The notes beneath the pieces were generated by a model. It worked only from the letters and a program-made list of their open reading frames with translations. It was not told the origin of the DNA and ran no database searches. DNA of 64,000 nucleotides, taken from positions 186,001 through 250,000 of the forward strand of contig NZ_FNIY01000004.1 of assembly GCF_900104355.1 (NCBI RefSeq). Direction: 5' to 3'. The position numbers and the translations under genes were made by a program. This DNA is from Phyllobacterium sp. OV277. Lineage in GTDB: Bacteria > Pseudomonadota > Alphaproteobacteria > Rhizobiales > Rhizobiaceae. Positions 35,294 to 44,360 of the stretch are shown here, one piece after another; position 1 is the stretch's first letter, and every line of letters begins with the position of its first letter.

Positions 35294-36541
35294 ATGAATG
35301 GTTTGGTCATGAAGAGTACGGTGCCAAATACTCTCACGTTTTTATTCGGCTTTTTTTTGCTGTTCGTCAACGTGTCTGAGCTATCGGCGCAGCAATCCAC
35401 GACAAATCAAACAGCAAAGCCAATTGTCGATATCAGAATCGGCTATCTCCGTGCCTACGAACCCCAATTGGCACTTTCCGTTCTGGATATCCCTCCGCGC
35501 GACGAAGGCGTTGCCGGTGCAAATGTCGCGATAAACGACAACAACACGACAGGAAAATTTCTTGGTCAGCAATTCACGCTGGACATCACGGAAACAAAGT
35601 TCAACGCTGATTTGACGTCGGCTTTCAAGGAAATGGTTGCACGCGGCGACCGGTTCATCCTGACAGATGTTTCTGCCAAACAATTGCTGGCAATAGCGGA
35701 TCTGGCAAAGGATGCCGGAGTGCTGCTTTTTAACGTTGGTTCGACTGACGATATTTTGCGTGAAGAGGAATGCCGGTCGAATATCTTTCACACGGCGCCC
35801 ACACGCAGCATGCTGGCCGACGGCCTGGCGCAGTACCTCGTTTGGAAACAATGGCGCAAATGGGTGTTGCTTTATGGTTCCCATGATAACGACAAGCTCT
35901 ACGCCGACGCCATCAGACGTGCCGCAACACGCTTTGGAGCTACAATCGTAGAAGAGCGTCTATATGAAGACAACGGTACGGCACGAAGGACTGACAGTGG
36001 TGTGGTTCTCGTCCAGCAGCAGATGCCGGTCTTTACCCAGAACCTGCCTGAACACGATGTCGTCATTGTTGCCGATGAAAGCGAAGTGTTCGGCAGCTAT
36101 GTTCCCTACAGGACATGGACTCCCCGCCCGGTAGCGGGAACGGCTGGTCTGGTAGCCTCCAGCTGGCACCCGGCAAGCGAACAGTGGGGCGGCGTACAAA
36201 TCCAGAATCGTTTTGCCAAAACCACCGGCCGGCGGATGCTATCGAAGGACATGCAGGCATGGACGGCCGTGCGTATCCTCGGGGAAGCGGTTACCCGGGC
36301 GAAGAGTGCCGAGACGAAACAGGTCGAGGATTATATCAAATCGGATGAGTTTTCGATCGCCGCCTTTAAGGGTCAAAAGCTCAGTTTCCGCAATTGGAAC
36401 TGGCAGTTGCGGCAGCCGATCCTGATCGGTGATGGACACAGCGTCGTTTCGACATCACCACAAACAGGCTTTCTGCATCAGTTCTCGGAACTCGATACTT
36501 TGGGTGTCGACAGACCGGAGACCAAGTGCAAGCTCAAATAA
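35294..36541 (+). CDS. PQQ-associated ABC transporter substrate-binding protein
   Basis: About 415 residues from ATG 35294; ATG 35309 is an alternative and TTG 35213 unlikely. A signal peptide (FLFGFFLLFVNVSELSAQ) is followed by a Leu/Ile/Val-type periplasmic binding fold: VDIRIGYLRAYEPQLAL, FILTDVSAKQLLAIADLA, and VLLYGSHDNDKLYADAIRRA. It matches the binding protein family found with PQQ-dependent alcohol dehydrogenase systems. It starts a forward run of six genes with a beta-propeller and an ABC transporter. Its ligand is not known. Confidence 0.8.
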   Translation: MNGLVMKSTVPNTLTFLFGFFLLFVNVSELSAQQSTTNQTAKPIVDIRIGYLRAYEPQLALSVLDIPPRDEGVAGANVAINDNNTTGKFLGQQFTLDITETKFNADLTSAFKEMVARGDRFILTDVSAKQLLAIADLAKDAGVLLFNVGSTDDILREEECRSNIFHTAPTRSMLADGLAQYLVWKQWRKWVLLYGSHDNDKLYADAIRRAATRFGATIVEERLYEDNGTARRTDSGVVLVQQQMPVFTQNLPEHDVVIVADESEVFGSYVPYRTWTPRPVAGTAGLVASSWHPASEQWGGVQIQNRFAKTTGRRMLSKDMQAWTAVRILGEAVTRAKSAETKQVEDYIKSDEFSIAAFKGQKLSFRNWNWQLRQPILIGDGHSVVSTSPQTGFLHQFSELDTLGVDRPETKCKLK

Positions 36542-36565
36542 ATATGGATAAATGGGAGGAATAAG

Positions 36566-37540
36566 ATGCGACACCACATGTGCCTGCTTGCTGCGACCGT
36601 AGCGCTGCCGTTTCTTGCGCAACCCAGCTGGGCGAATATGGTCTATGTTTCCAACGAAAAAGGCAATTCGGTAACTGTTGTAGACTCGCAGACCATGGAA
36701 GTGGTCAAGACCATCGATGTCGGGCAAAGACCCCGCGGCATTACGATCTCCCCTGACGGAAAAATAGTTTACGTTTGCGCCAGTGACGACGATACCGTGC
36801 AGATGATCGATACCAGCACGGGCGAAATCATAGGCTCATTGCCCTCGGGCCCAGATCCCGAGCTTTTCACATTATCTCCCGATGGAAAGACCCTCTACAT
36901 CGCCAACGAGGACGATAATCTGGTTACCGTGATCGATGTGGAATCAAAAGGGGTCATTGCTGAAATCCCTGTTGGCGTGGAGCCGGAGGGCATGGGAGTG
37001 AGCCCTGACGGCAAAACGATCGTCAATACCTCCGAGACGACAAATATGGCGCATTTCATCGATACGTCCACACACGAGATCACCGATAATGTGCTCGTTG
37101 ATTCACGCCCGCGTTACGCGCAGTTCAAACCGGATGGCTCGGAAGTATGGGTGTCCGCAGAGATAGGCGGCACCGTCTCGGTCATCGACAACAAGACCCG
37201 TACGGTCACGCACAAGATCACCTTCGAAATTCAGGGCCTGCGTTCCGAGCAAATCCAGCCTGTCGGTATACGCATCAGTGCTGACGGCAAGAAAGCTTAT
37301 ATTGCACTTGGGCCTGCCAACCGCGTCGCCGTCGTCAACACAGAAACCTACACAGTTGAAAAATATGTTCTGGTGGGACAACGGGTCTGGCAACTTGCCT
37401 TCATGCCCGATGGCAAAAGTATCATCAGCACCAACGGTCTTTCCAACGATATCACATTCATCGACACGGAAACGGATGAACCAATCAAATCGGTGACCGT
37501 TGGCCAGTTGCCATGGGGTGTAGCGGTCTCGCCAAACTAA
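36566..37540 (+). CDS. PQQ-associated secreted beta-propeller (YVTN repeat) protein
   Basis: A 324-residue protein with a signal peptide (residues 1-23, ends SWA) and seven YVTN-type repeats such as VYVSNEKGNSVTVVDSQTM, LYIANEDDNLVTVIDVES and LSPDGK/VSPDGK turns. It belongs to the beta-propeller family linked to PQQ-dependent alcohol oxidation. GGGAGGA precedes its ATG; 24 bases separate it from the binding-protein gene. It is exported to the periplasm, where XoxF acts; its partner is unknown. Confidence 0.85.
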   Translation: MRHHMCLLAATVALPFLAQPSWANMVYVSNEKGNSVTVVDSQTMEVVKTIDVGQRPRGITISPDGKIVYVCASDDDTVQMIDTSTGEIIGSLPSGPDPELFTLSPDGKTLYIANEDDNLVTVIDVESKGVIAEIPVGVEPEGMGVSPDGKTIVNTSETTNMAHFIDTSTHEITDNVLVDSRPRYAQFKPDGSEVWVSAEIGGTVSVIDNKTRTVTHKITFEIQGLRSEQIQPVGIRISADGKKAYIALGPANRVAVVNTETYTVEKYVLVGQRVWQLAFMPDGKSIISTNGLSNDITFIDTETDEPIKSVTVGQLPWGVAVSPN

Positions 37541-37570
37541 CCAGAACAATCGACAAAAGGGAGGAACCAC

Positions 37571-38065
37571 ATGTCGACTTTTAGAGCATTTGCACTTGCC
37601 GGATTTCTGAGTCTGGCGCTCGTCCCGTCCTTTGCTTTCGCACAGGCGGATGATGACGATGATAAAGCAGCCCCTGAAGCAAAAGCTTCAGCCGAAGCCA
37701 AGACACCCGCAGTCACGCGCGCCAGCAAGAACGTGCCGGAACTGATCCTTGGCTCCAAAGATGATGAATTCACCGTAAACCAGAAAGATTTCGAGCTGGT
37801 TGCAGGACAGGGATATCGCTGGAAGATTACCTCAGCAGCGGGTCTGGAATACAAGTTTGCCACTGACCTCTTCCGCAATGTCTGGATGAACCAGATCGTC
37901 ATCAACGATCTTGAAGTGCATATGAATGGTGCCCCGGCATGGCTGGAATTTGATTCTCCCGGCACAATCAATGTCCAGTTCACTACGGTACGGCCCGGCA
38001 AGTATACCTGGTCTGTACCGGATCTGGCCGACAAGGGTATGAAGGGAACGATTACGATCAAATAG
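37571..38065 (+). CDS. Secreted cupredoxin-like protein without obvious copper cysteine
   Basis: A 164-residue protein with a signal peptide (cleavage after AFA-Q at about 25), an acidic and Ala/Lys-rich linker (residues 27-60), then a beta-sandwich of about 100 residues (ELILGSKDDEFTVNQKDFEL... GTINVQFTTVRPGKYTWSVPDL). The shape is cupredoxin-like, but the protein has no Cys, so a type 1 copper site is absent. GGGAGGAACC precedes the ATG. It travels with the PQQ-associated ABC genes. Confidence 0.65.
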   Translation: MSTFRAFALAGFLSLALVPSFAFAQADDDDDKAAPEAKASAEAKTPAVTRASKNVPELILGSKDDEFTVNQKDFELVAGQGYRWKITSAAGLEYKFATDLFRNVWMNQIVINDLEVHMNGAPAWLEFDSPGTINVQFTTVRPGKYTWSVPDLADKGMKGTITIK

Positions 38066-38118
38066 GTGTCAGTGTCTGCTAAACTGACAAGAGAATAGGA
38101 TAGCAAGGGTGGAGCTTG

Positions 38119-38925
38119 ATGGGTCCAAATGCCGGATTGAAGACTGTTCACGACAGATCATTGCCCGACGCGAATGTACCGGCGCTGGAGCTTACTTCAG
38201 TAAGCTATTCCTATGGCAGGCGCCAAGCGCTGGACAACATTTCGTTCTCAATAGCGCCCGGCCGTTTTGCGGTGCTCTTGGGTTTAAACGGCGCAGGCAA
38301 GACAACGCTGTTTTCCTTGATCAGCCATCTGTTCGCGACCCGCAATGGTCATATCCATGTATTTGGCAATGACATAGACCGGAAATCCGGAGAGGCATTG
38401 CGGCGCCTTGGCATTGTCTTTCAGGCCCGGACTCTTGATCTCGATCTGTCGGTACATCAAAATTTGTCCTACCACGCGTCGCTTCACGGAATTGGATCAC
38501 GCGAAGCCAATACGCGTATCCACGACTTGATGCAATCAATCGACATGAGCGACCGCCTGCACGAAAAAGCCCGAAGCCTCTCGGGCGGTCAAATCAGACG
38601 CGTTGAAATCGTTCGCGCCCTGTTGCATCAGCCTTCGTTGCTGTTGTTGGATGAGGCAACGGTCGGCCTTGATATCAAGTCGCGGGCGACGATCCTCGGC
38701 GATATCCGTAAATTGGTGGAGCAGAAAGGGATTAGTGTCCTGTGGGCAACGCATCTGATTGACGAAGTCAATCATGCCGATCAAGTCATTGTCATCAATC
38801 AAGGCAAACTCGTCGCCAACGGCACCACCCACGATGTCGTCAAAGATGCAGGTGCGGATACTATCAATGAAGCGTTCTCACGGCTCACGGGCATAATTTC
38901 CCTGAACGTCGGAGGTCATCTATGA
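38119..38925 (+). CDS. PQQ-associated ABC transporter ATP-binding protein
   Basis: About 268 residues from ATG 38119. Walker A is LLGLNGAGKTTLFSLI, the signature LSGGQIRRVEIVRAL and Walker B LLLLDEATVGLD, followed by the switch His in LWATHLIDE. The NodI/CcmA-like type belongs to exporters or two-component transporters with an ABC-2 permease, as encoded next. Its stop overlaps the permease start by 4 bases. Confidence 0.88.
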   Translation: MGPNAGLKTVHDRSLPDANVPALELTSVSYSYGRRQALDNISFSIAPGRFAVLLGLNGAGKTTLFSLISHLFATRNGHIHVFGNDIDRKSGEALRRLGIVFQARTLDLDLSVHQNLSYHASLHGIGSREANTRIHDLMQSIDMSDRLHEKARSLSGGQIRRVEIVRALLHQPSLLLLDEATVGLDIKSRATILGDIRKLVEQKGISVLWATHLIDEVNHADQVIVINQGKLVANGTTHDVVKDAGADTINEAFSRLTGIISLNVGGHL

Positions 38926-39782
38926 CAGAGATTTCGGGCAACATCTCGATCCCCACCGGATATAGCCGCTTTGGCCTAATGCAGTATCTCGTTTGCCTCA
39001 AAGGTATTCTTATTCGGGAAGGACTTCGTTATCTCCACCAGCGTGAGCGCTTCATCTCATCCCTTGTAAGGCCACTGCTCTGGCTCTTCATCTTCGCAGC
39101 GGGTTTTCGTCAGGTTCTTGGCGTCTCGATCATTCCGCCTTATCAGACCTATGTGCTCTATGAGGTTTACATCACGCCGGGACTATGCGGAATGATCCTG
39201 TTGTTCAGCGGCATGCAATCCTCCCTCTCCATGGTTTACGATCGGGAAATGGGCAATATGCGCACGCTGCTGGTGAGCCCGTTTCCACGCTGGTTCCTGC
39301 TCATATCCAAGCTGCTTGCCGGTGTCGCCGTCTCGATTGTCCAGGTCTACGCATTCTTGTTCATCGCGTGGTTCTGGGGAGTAAAAGCGCCGCCAGCCGG
39401 TTATCTCTTGACGCTGCCCGCACTTTTCCTTGCAGGTATGATGCTGGGGGCTCTCGGCATGTTGCTTTCCTCCATGATCAAACAATTGGAAAACTTTGCC
39501 GGAATCATGAATTTCGTGATCTTCCCGATGTATTTTGCCTCCTCCGCGCTTTACCCACTCTGGCGCGTGCAAGAAGCAAGCCCCCTGCTCTACAAGATAT
39601 GTCTGCTCAATCCCTTTACCTACGCTGTCGAACTGGTGCGGTTTGCCTTTTACGGGAAGATCGAGTGGATGTCCTTCATCGTCGTCTGTGGGTTCACTCT
39701 GGTTTTCATTACCGGTGCTATTATCGCTTATGATCCGTCGAGAGGCCTCGTCATCAAGAAGCAAGAGGGAGGAAACAATTGA
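38922..39782 (+). CDS. PQQ-associated ABC-2 type transporter permease
   Basis: A 286-residue ABC-2 membrane protein with about six hydrophobic segments and the conserved ABC-2 region MVYDREMGNMRTLLVSPFPRWF. It forms a transporter with the preceding ATPase. Homologues sit beside PQQ-dependent alcohol dehydrogenases, but the cargo has not been shown to my knowledge. Its TGA overlaps the TTG start of the next gene. Confidence 0.85.
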   Translation: MTEISGNISIPTGYSRFGLMQYLVCLKGILIREGLRYLHQRERFISSLVRPLLWLFIFAAGFRQVLGVSIIPPYQTYVLYEVYITPGLCGMILLFSGMQSSLSMVYDREMGNMRTLLVSPFPRWFLLISKLLAGVAVSIVQVYAFLFIAWFWGVKAPPAGYLLTLPALFLAGMMLGALGMLLSSMIKQLENFAGIMNFVIFPMYFASSALYPLWRVQEASPLLYKICLLNPFTYAVELVRFAFYGKIEWMSFIVVCGFTLVFITGAIIAYDPSRGLVIKKQEGGNN

Positions 39783-40405
39783 GACGGTCCCGGATTATCG
39801 CCACCAGTATTCTCCTCTATGCCGCTTCGGTCGCAACGTCGTTCAGCGCAGCACAAAATGATCCAACCTGGCCATGCGTGCAGCGCAAAGTGCCCGAATT
39901 GTCGGTTGGCCAGGTTTGGAGCGGTCCGGATATTCCTGAAACCGCAAAAAGCTGGAATGACGATACAGTAATCCATGCTCTGGTCGATGAATTGGCGGCA
40001 CGGCGTAATCCATTGGACGTTGCGCAAAAGAAAATCGTGGCGTTTGCCGGTAGCCTGCCGAAGGACCAGTTGAATGACAAGATGCTGCTGCTGTTCCAAG
40101 GCTTGTTTGATACGCTGAACCGCGAACGCGAACAGGTGATTTCAGGAATTGCACGTTATGCCGGCAAGCAACGTCAAATGGCCGATGATCTGCGCAAGGA
40201 AGCTTCCAGGGTCGATGCAATGCGCGCCAAAGCGGATACCGATCCGGATGATCTCGACCGGGCCAACGAACGGCTGACCTGGGAAACCCGCGTCTTTGAA
40301 GAAAGAGTACAGTCACTGACTTATGTTTGTGAAGTACCGACAATCATCGAACAGAGGCTTTATGGTCTATCGAAGACCATCGGCCAATCAATGCCTAAGA
40401 AATAG
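39779..40405 (+). CDS. Secreted protein of unknown function with a helical centre
   Basis: A 208-residue protein starting at TTG 39779, which overlaps the permease stop; GGGAGG lies ahead. A signal peptide (residues 1-25) leads to a mature part with PTWPCVQRKVPELSVGQVW, a charged helical region (residues 90-175, ERE/KQRQMADDLRKEASRVDAMRAKADTD) and one further Cys (YVCEVP). The two cysteines could form a disulfide. It closes the forward run and meets pqqE tail to tail after 3 bases. I do not recognise the family. Confidence 0.7.
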   Translation: MRRSRIIATSILLYAASVATSFSAAQNDPTWPCVQRKVPELSVGQVWSGPDIPETAKSWNDDTVIHALVDELAARRNPLDVAQKKIVAFAGSLPKDQLNDKMLLLFQGLFDTLNREREQVISGIARYAGKQRQMADDLRKEASRVDAMRAKADTDPDDLDRANERLTWETRVFEERVQSLTYVCEVPTIIEQRLYGLSKTIGQSMPKK

Positions 40406-40408
40406 CGT

Positions 40409-41521
40409 TCAAACGGAGGTCTCTACCTCCTTACCAATACGACGATAGACGAATGCATCCGAAGTAGCCGTCTCTATTGCTTCACCAATCAGCGCGGCCA
40501 TCCGTTCATGCAAGGGCGATTTGATACAGGCTGGATCAGTCGCGGCTGCGTCACCCGCAATTGCCATCGCCTGACATCGGCAGCCACCCCAATCGATCTC
40601 CTGCCGGTCGCAACTGCGGCATGGTTCCCGCATCCAGTCTGTGCCGCGAAACGCATTGAACGCGGAAGATTCATGCCATATGCGACTGAGATTCCAATCT
40701 CCAAAACGTTCAAAGTGCAGCGATTTGATCGTCGCAGCGGCATGGCATGGCAAAACTGTTCCATCGGGTGCAACCATGAAGGCATCCCTCGCCCATCCGC
40801 CCATGCAAGGCTTGGGATAGACAGCGAAATAATCGGGTGTGACGAAATCGATCGCCATAATGCCCCGCAGACGCTCCTGCGCCTCCCCGACAATCTGCAC
40901 TTGACGCTCCACCGCTTCGCGTTCCGGCATCAAAGCCTTACGATTGAGCAGCGCCCAGCCGGCATATTGTACATTGGCGATCTCAAGGCGCTCTGCACCG
41001 AGAGAGAGCGCCAATTCGATAAAATCAGGAACCTCCTCCATATTGTGCCGGTGGATCGGTGCATTGATTGTCAGCGGCAAACCCGCTGCGCGAACTCGTC
41101 TGGCCGTTTCCAGCTTCTTTTCGTGTGCCCCGCGCGCATGACCGATTTTCTCTGTGGTCGCGGCAACAGCGCCCTGAAAACTCAACTGGATATGATCAAG
41201 CCCCGCATCGGCGAGTGCCTCAATACGTCCTTCGGCAATCCCGATCCCGGCAGTAATGAGATTGGTATAGACACCGCGCCTGGCGAGACTGGCAACCAGC
41301 TCGTTCAAATCCGTCCGTAAGGTTGGTTCACCGCCAGACAGGTGCACCTGAAGCACGCCGAGGTCCGCAGCCTGTTCGAACAGCGCGATCCAGGCCGCAG
41401 TATCCATTTCCCGATTGGCCTTCAGGAGTTCAACAGGGTTCGAGCAATAGGCACATTGTAGCGGGCAGCGGTGCGTCAATTCTGCCAGCATGCCAATCGG
41501 AGGAAGTACAGGGTCTGTCAT
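40409..41521 (-). CDS. pqqE: PqqE, PQQ synthesis radical SAM enzyme
   Basis: About 370 residues from ATG 41521, which overlaps the pqqD stop (ATGA). The radical SAM cluster is Cys19, Cys23, Cys26 (HRCPLQCAYCSN). The C-terminal SPASM region has C-rich FRGTDWMREPCRSCDRQEIDWGGCRCQA. It links Glu and Tyr side chains of the PqqA peptide, with PqqD presenting it. Last gene of pqqABCDE. Confidence 0.95.
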   Translation of the reverse strand: MTDPVLPPIGMLAELTHRCPLQCAYCSNPVELLKANREMDTAAWIALFEQAADLGVLQVHLSGGEPTLRTDLNELVASLARRGVYTNLITAGIGIAEGRIEALADAGLDHIQLSFQGAVAATTEKIGHARGAHEKKLETARRVRAAGLPLTINAPIHRHNMEEVPDFIELALSLGAERLEIANVQYAGWALLNRKALMPEREAVERQVQIVGEAQERLRGIMAIDFVTPDYFAVYPKPCMGGWARDAFMVAPDGTVLPCHAAATIKSLHFERFGDWNLSRIWHESSAFNAFRGTDWMREPCRSCDRQEIDWGGCRCQAMAIAGDAAATDPACIKSPLHERMAALIGEAIETATSDAFVYRRIGKEVETSV

Positions 41522-41817
41522 AGCGTCACCAGAAACTTGTCGGACCATTCTTGCAGGAAGGCGCTAACGTCGGGTGCAATTTCTTCCTGATCCGCCGCAT
41601 ATTGATCGGCGAGAAATGTGACCAGCTGCGCAACCGTAAGGCGGCCGTCACAGAGCCGTAAAATGTCGAGGCTGACTTCATTTGGCCAGAATACTTTTTC
41701 CGGCGATAACAATGCCCAGGCCTCGCGCACTCCATCATATTGCAATCGCACATGTGGCCTTAGCATGGGCTGCGATTGCATCGACACGATGGCACGGGAG
41801 CGGATTGTTTCAGTCAT
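41518..41817 (-). CDS. pqqD: PqqD, PqqA peptide chaperone
   Basis: A 99-residue protein, the small PqqA-binding RRE-type chaperone. It shows RPHVRLQYDGVREAWALLSPEKV and LDILRLCDGRLTVAQLVTFLADQYA, the family core. It overlaps pqqC and pqqE by 4 bases at each end. Confidence 0.93.
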   Translation of the reverse strand: MTETIRSRAIVSMQSQPMLRPHVRLQYDGVREAWALLSPEKVFWPNEVSLDILRLCDGRLTVAQLVTFLADQYAADQEEIAPDVSAFLQEWSDKFLVTL

Positions 41818-42569
41818 GCGGGCTCCGGCACGAAGGCACCGGGCGGAATATTGCCCTTTTCCCCGTAAGCATGAGCCAGCGCATCAAGCATGGCCCAGAG
41901 CACGTCACATTTGAAGACGAGTGAGTCGATCACCGCCTGCTGCTTTTCGGCATTATTGGCGTGTTTCATCACATAGGCGAGGGCGAAATCGGAATCGCGA
42001 GAGGCGAGTGCCGGTCGTTTGTCGAAATAGGCAAGTATATCCTTGGTCACGTACTCATATTTCGCCAGCATCGCGGGAACACGTTCGCTGATAATAACCG
42101 GTGAGAATAGCTCGGTCAGCGATGATGCAACCGCTTCGAGCAATGTACGGTTTGTGCAATAGGTGAGGTAAGCGCCAACGGCAAAGCGAGTGGCTGGCAG
42201 TACGAGCTTTTCGCTTTTCACCATATCGGCATCAAGGCCCAGACCGGTGGCCAGCTTGAGCCAGCGTGCGATGCCGCCGTTCCAGCCATCGTCACCGTCA
42301 TGATCTTCTATACGCTTGCGCCATTCGGCGCGAAACTCCGGGTCCTCCGAGCGCATGATGATGGCAGCATCCTTGCGCGGAATGACCGACTGGTAGGAAT
42401 AACGGTTAAGTGCCCAGGCCTGCATTTGCCCCTTGGTCAGGGCTCCGCTGGTCATCTGGTGATGCAGAGGATGACGATTGTGATAGCGTGCGGCACCCAC
42501 AGCACGCAGAACCTCTTCAAGCTGTGCCGGGGACAATCCGTTGCGTGCAGCGTCGTCAAATTCACTCAA
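41814..42569 (-). CDS. pqqC: PqqC, pyrroloquinoline-quinone synthase
   Basis: 251 residues from TTG 42569, which overlaps the pqqB stop as TTGA and follows GGAGGT by 7 bases; an upstream TTG at 42605 would overlap pqqB by 40 bases. The enzyme closes the ring and performs the eight-electron oxidation to PQQ. Family segments are RYHNRHPLHHQMTSGALTKGQ and HDGDDGWNGGIARWLKLA with the active-site histidines. Confidence 0.95.
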   Translation of the reverse strand: MSEFDDAARNGLSPAQLEEVLRAVGAARYHNRHPLHHQMTSGALTKGQMQAWALNRYSYQSVIPRKDAAIIMRSEDPEFRAEWRKRIEDHDGDDGWNGGIARWLKLATGLGLDADMVKSEKLVLPATRFAVGAYLTYCTNRTLLEAVASSLTELFSPVIISERVPAMLAKYEYVTKDILAYFDKRPALASRDSDFALAYVMKHANNAEKQQAVIDSLVFKCDVLWAMLDALAHAYGEKGNIPPGAFVPEPA

Positions 42570-43504
42570 AATCTGACCTCCATACCATCGAATGCTATTT
42601 TCCAACCCGCGGCGACGACAGCTGCATGTTCCGTTGACGCGGCGTCTAGAATGGGATTGGTGTTGTTGATGTGAACATAAATCCTGTTGCGGATGCCAAG
42701 ATCCATCAAAGCCGCCAGTGAGCCATCTTCCCCTGAAATGGATATGTGCCCCATCCGGGCACCAGTCTTTGTGCCAATGCCTGTGGTGATCATCTCATCG
42801 TCGGTATAAAGGGTACCGTCAAAGAGCAGGCAATCTGCCCGCTCCAGCTTTGACTTGAGTGCTATATCAATACGCGCACAGCCAGGAATATAGAATGCCG
42901 ACCGTACATCGCCTTTTGAGGAAAGGCGGAGCCCTATTGTATCGCCGTCCTGCGTACCAAAGCCGTCCGTCGCTTTGGTCTGATCTTCAAGGAACAGTGC
43001 CACCTTGCCGGGCACCGTAAAAGTATCGACGGCGATGCCTGTGGATTTCCCCGTTGCATCGAGAATATCCGTTTGCGCACCAATCTTCAGTTCGCGGCGA
43101 TCAACGATTGACCGGTCAAGGACGTTGAAGATGGAATTGGCTTCAAGCACCTCAAGAACACGCCCTGTTGCATAGAGTGCGAATGGTTCACGTTCGCGCA
43201 AACTAAGCAGCCCGGCGATGTGGTCAACATCAGCATTGGTCAGAACCACCGCTCGTATCGGTGTTGCGCGAAAAGGTCCGTTTTCTGGCGGCTGAAGTTC
43301 GGGTGTCGCCGCGATCTGCTGACGTATATCGGGTGAGGCATTAAACAGCACCCAGTCTACGTTGTTCACACTGGCAGCAAGACTGGACTGGGTTCGGGTA
43401 CGAAAGTTCGTTTGACCATTCCACGCACCGCGGCTTAATCGATAATTGCAATTCCATTGGGGAAACCCGCCTCCGGCCGCGGAGCCGATTATTTTCAATC
43501 GCAT
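42566..43504 (-). CDS. pqqB: PqqB, PQQ synthesis metallo-hydroxylase
   Basis: 312 residues from ATG 43504 (MRLKIIGSAAGGGFPQWNCN), a metallo-beta-lactamase fold protein thought to hydroxylate the Tyr of the peptide intermediate. The metal motif is VVLTNADVDHIAGLLSL, and PIRAVVL and YVHINNTNPIL are conserved. It lies after pqqA, separated by a hairpin. Confidence 0.95.
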   Translation of the reverse strand: MRLKIIGSAAGGGFPQWNCNYRLSRGAWNGQTNFRTRTQSSLAASVNNVDWVLFNASPDIRQQIAATPELQPPENGPFRATPIRAVVLTNADVDHIAGLLSLREREPFALYATGRVLEVLEANSIFNVLDRSIVDRRELKIGAQTDILDATGKSTGIAVDTFTVPGKVALFLEDQTKATDGFGTQDGDTIGLRLSSKGDVRSAFYIPGCARIDIALKSKLERADCLLFDGTLYTDDEMITTGIGTKTGARMGHISISGEDGSLAALMDLGIRNRIYVHINNTNPILDAASTEHAAVVAAGWKIAFDGMEVRF

Positions 43505-43567
43505 GGCAGGCAAATCCCCAAACAGCCGGAAATCACTTTCCAGAGTATTGCATGAAATCGGGAACTC

Positions 43568-43593
43568 GCCCTGCGCGATTGATCACGCAGGGC
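43568..43593 (-). promoter_or_regulatory. Hairpin between pqqA and pqqB
   Basis: GCCCTGCG (43568-43575) and CGCAGGGC (43586-43593) form a perfect 8-base stem 12 bases after the pqqA stop. In Methylobacterium the small-peptide mRNA is far more abundant than the downstream message, and a partial terminator or stabilising hairpin here would fit. Confidence 0.55.
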
Positions 43594-43605
43594 GAAGACT
43601 GGAGA

Positions 43606-43701
43606 TTACTTCTTGGTCTTCAGTTCAGCGGGCATGTAACGTGTAAGTTCCATACCAGCTGCAACCTGACACATGGTCGGTTTTGTCCAAGTTTTCTTCA
43701 T
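43606..43701 (-). CDS. pqqA: PqqA, PQQ precursor peptide
   Basis: A 31-residue peptide, MKKTWTKPTMCQVAAGMELT then RYMPAELKTKK. The Glu and Tyr that become PQQ are in MELTRYM (Glu18 and Tyr22). GGAGACTAG precedes the ATG. The sequence matches the K-T-W-xKP opening of the family. It is the first gene of pqqABCDE. Confidence 0.95.
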   Translation of the reverse strand: MKKTWTKPTMCQVAAGMELTRYMPAELKTKK

Positions 43702-43778
43702 GCTAGTCTCCTTTTATTCGAAGACCACCAAGGTGATCCTCCGCCGCCATCGTACGCCATCATGGCGCAAGATTGAAA

Positions 43779-44360
43779 TTAATGGGGTTCATTTTTTTGT
43801 GTAACCTGCCCTGCCGCAATCCAGCCATCAGTGCCAAGCGGATACCAAAACACGGACTGGTATCCCCATTCGACTGCCCTTTTGGCGGCATTCCACGACA
43901 TCCAGCAGTTCTCCATACAGTAAAAAAGCACCCTTCTTTTCTTGTCCTGACCGAGACGCGATTCCAGCCCCTTGCGGAAATAGATTTCGGTCTCCTTGTT
44001 CAAAATTCCGTAGCCTACATTTGCCAGCCAGATGCTCCCCGGAATATCTTCCCGAACCTTATCTCTCCACACGGTCCCGGCCGGAAGGTTCGCCGGTTTA
44101 GGATCACGCGGTAGAACATCGACAAAAATCGTCGACTTGTCTTTCCATAGAGCAATTACCTCATCCGTCGTTACGACCGTCGCTCCCTTTAACGTCACCG
44201 GAACCGGTGCGCGGTAGTCCTCAGTCCGGTACTCTTCTGGCTCTGGTGCACCCTGTTCAGCACCAGCCCGACCGACAGCTGCATTGATCAAAATGATCGC
44301 CGCGGCAAAACAGTTCCATATCGCTTTGCCCAACGGGCTATTGCATGATCGGCTTGTCAT
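43779..44360 (-). CDS. PQQ-associated CXXCW rhodanese-like protein
   Basis: A 193-residue secreted protein. The N-terminus is hydrophobic (CFAAAIILINAAVGRAGA). The rhodanese-like domain carries LFYCMENCWMSWNAAKRAVEWGY, the Cys pair and Trp that name this PQQ-dependent catabolism family. Role unproven; a periplasmic redox or sulfur relay part for the quinoprotein system is likely. The ATG at 44360 lies inside xoxJ by 23 bases; TTG 44333 is an alternative. Confidence 0.82.
   Translation of the reverse strand: MTSRSCNSPLGKAIWNCFAAAIILINAAVGRAGAEQGAPEPEEYRTEDYRAPVPVTLKGATVVTTDEVIALWKDKSTIFVDVLPRDPKPANLPAGTVWRDKVREDIPGSIWLANVGYGILNKETEIYFRKGLESRLGQDKKRRVLFYCMENCWMSWNAAKRAVEWGYQSVFWYPLGTDGWIAAGQVTQKNEPH

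Noticed and set aside
39183-39764. Reverse ORF of 193 codons opposite the ABC-2 permease
   Set aside because: Rich in Glu, His and Gln as expected for the antisense of membrane helices; no ribosome site.
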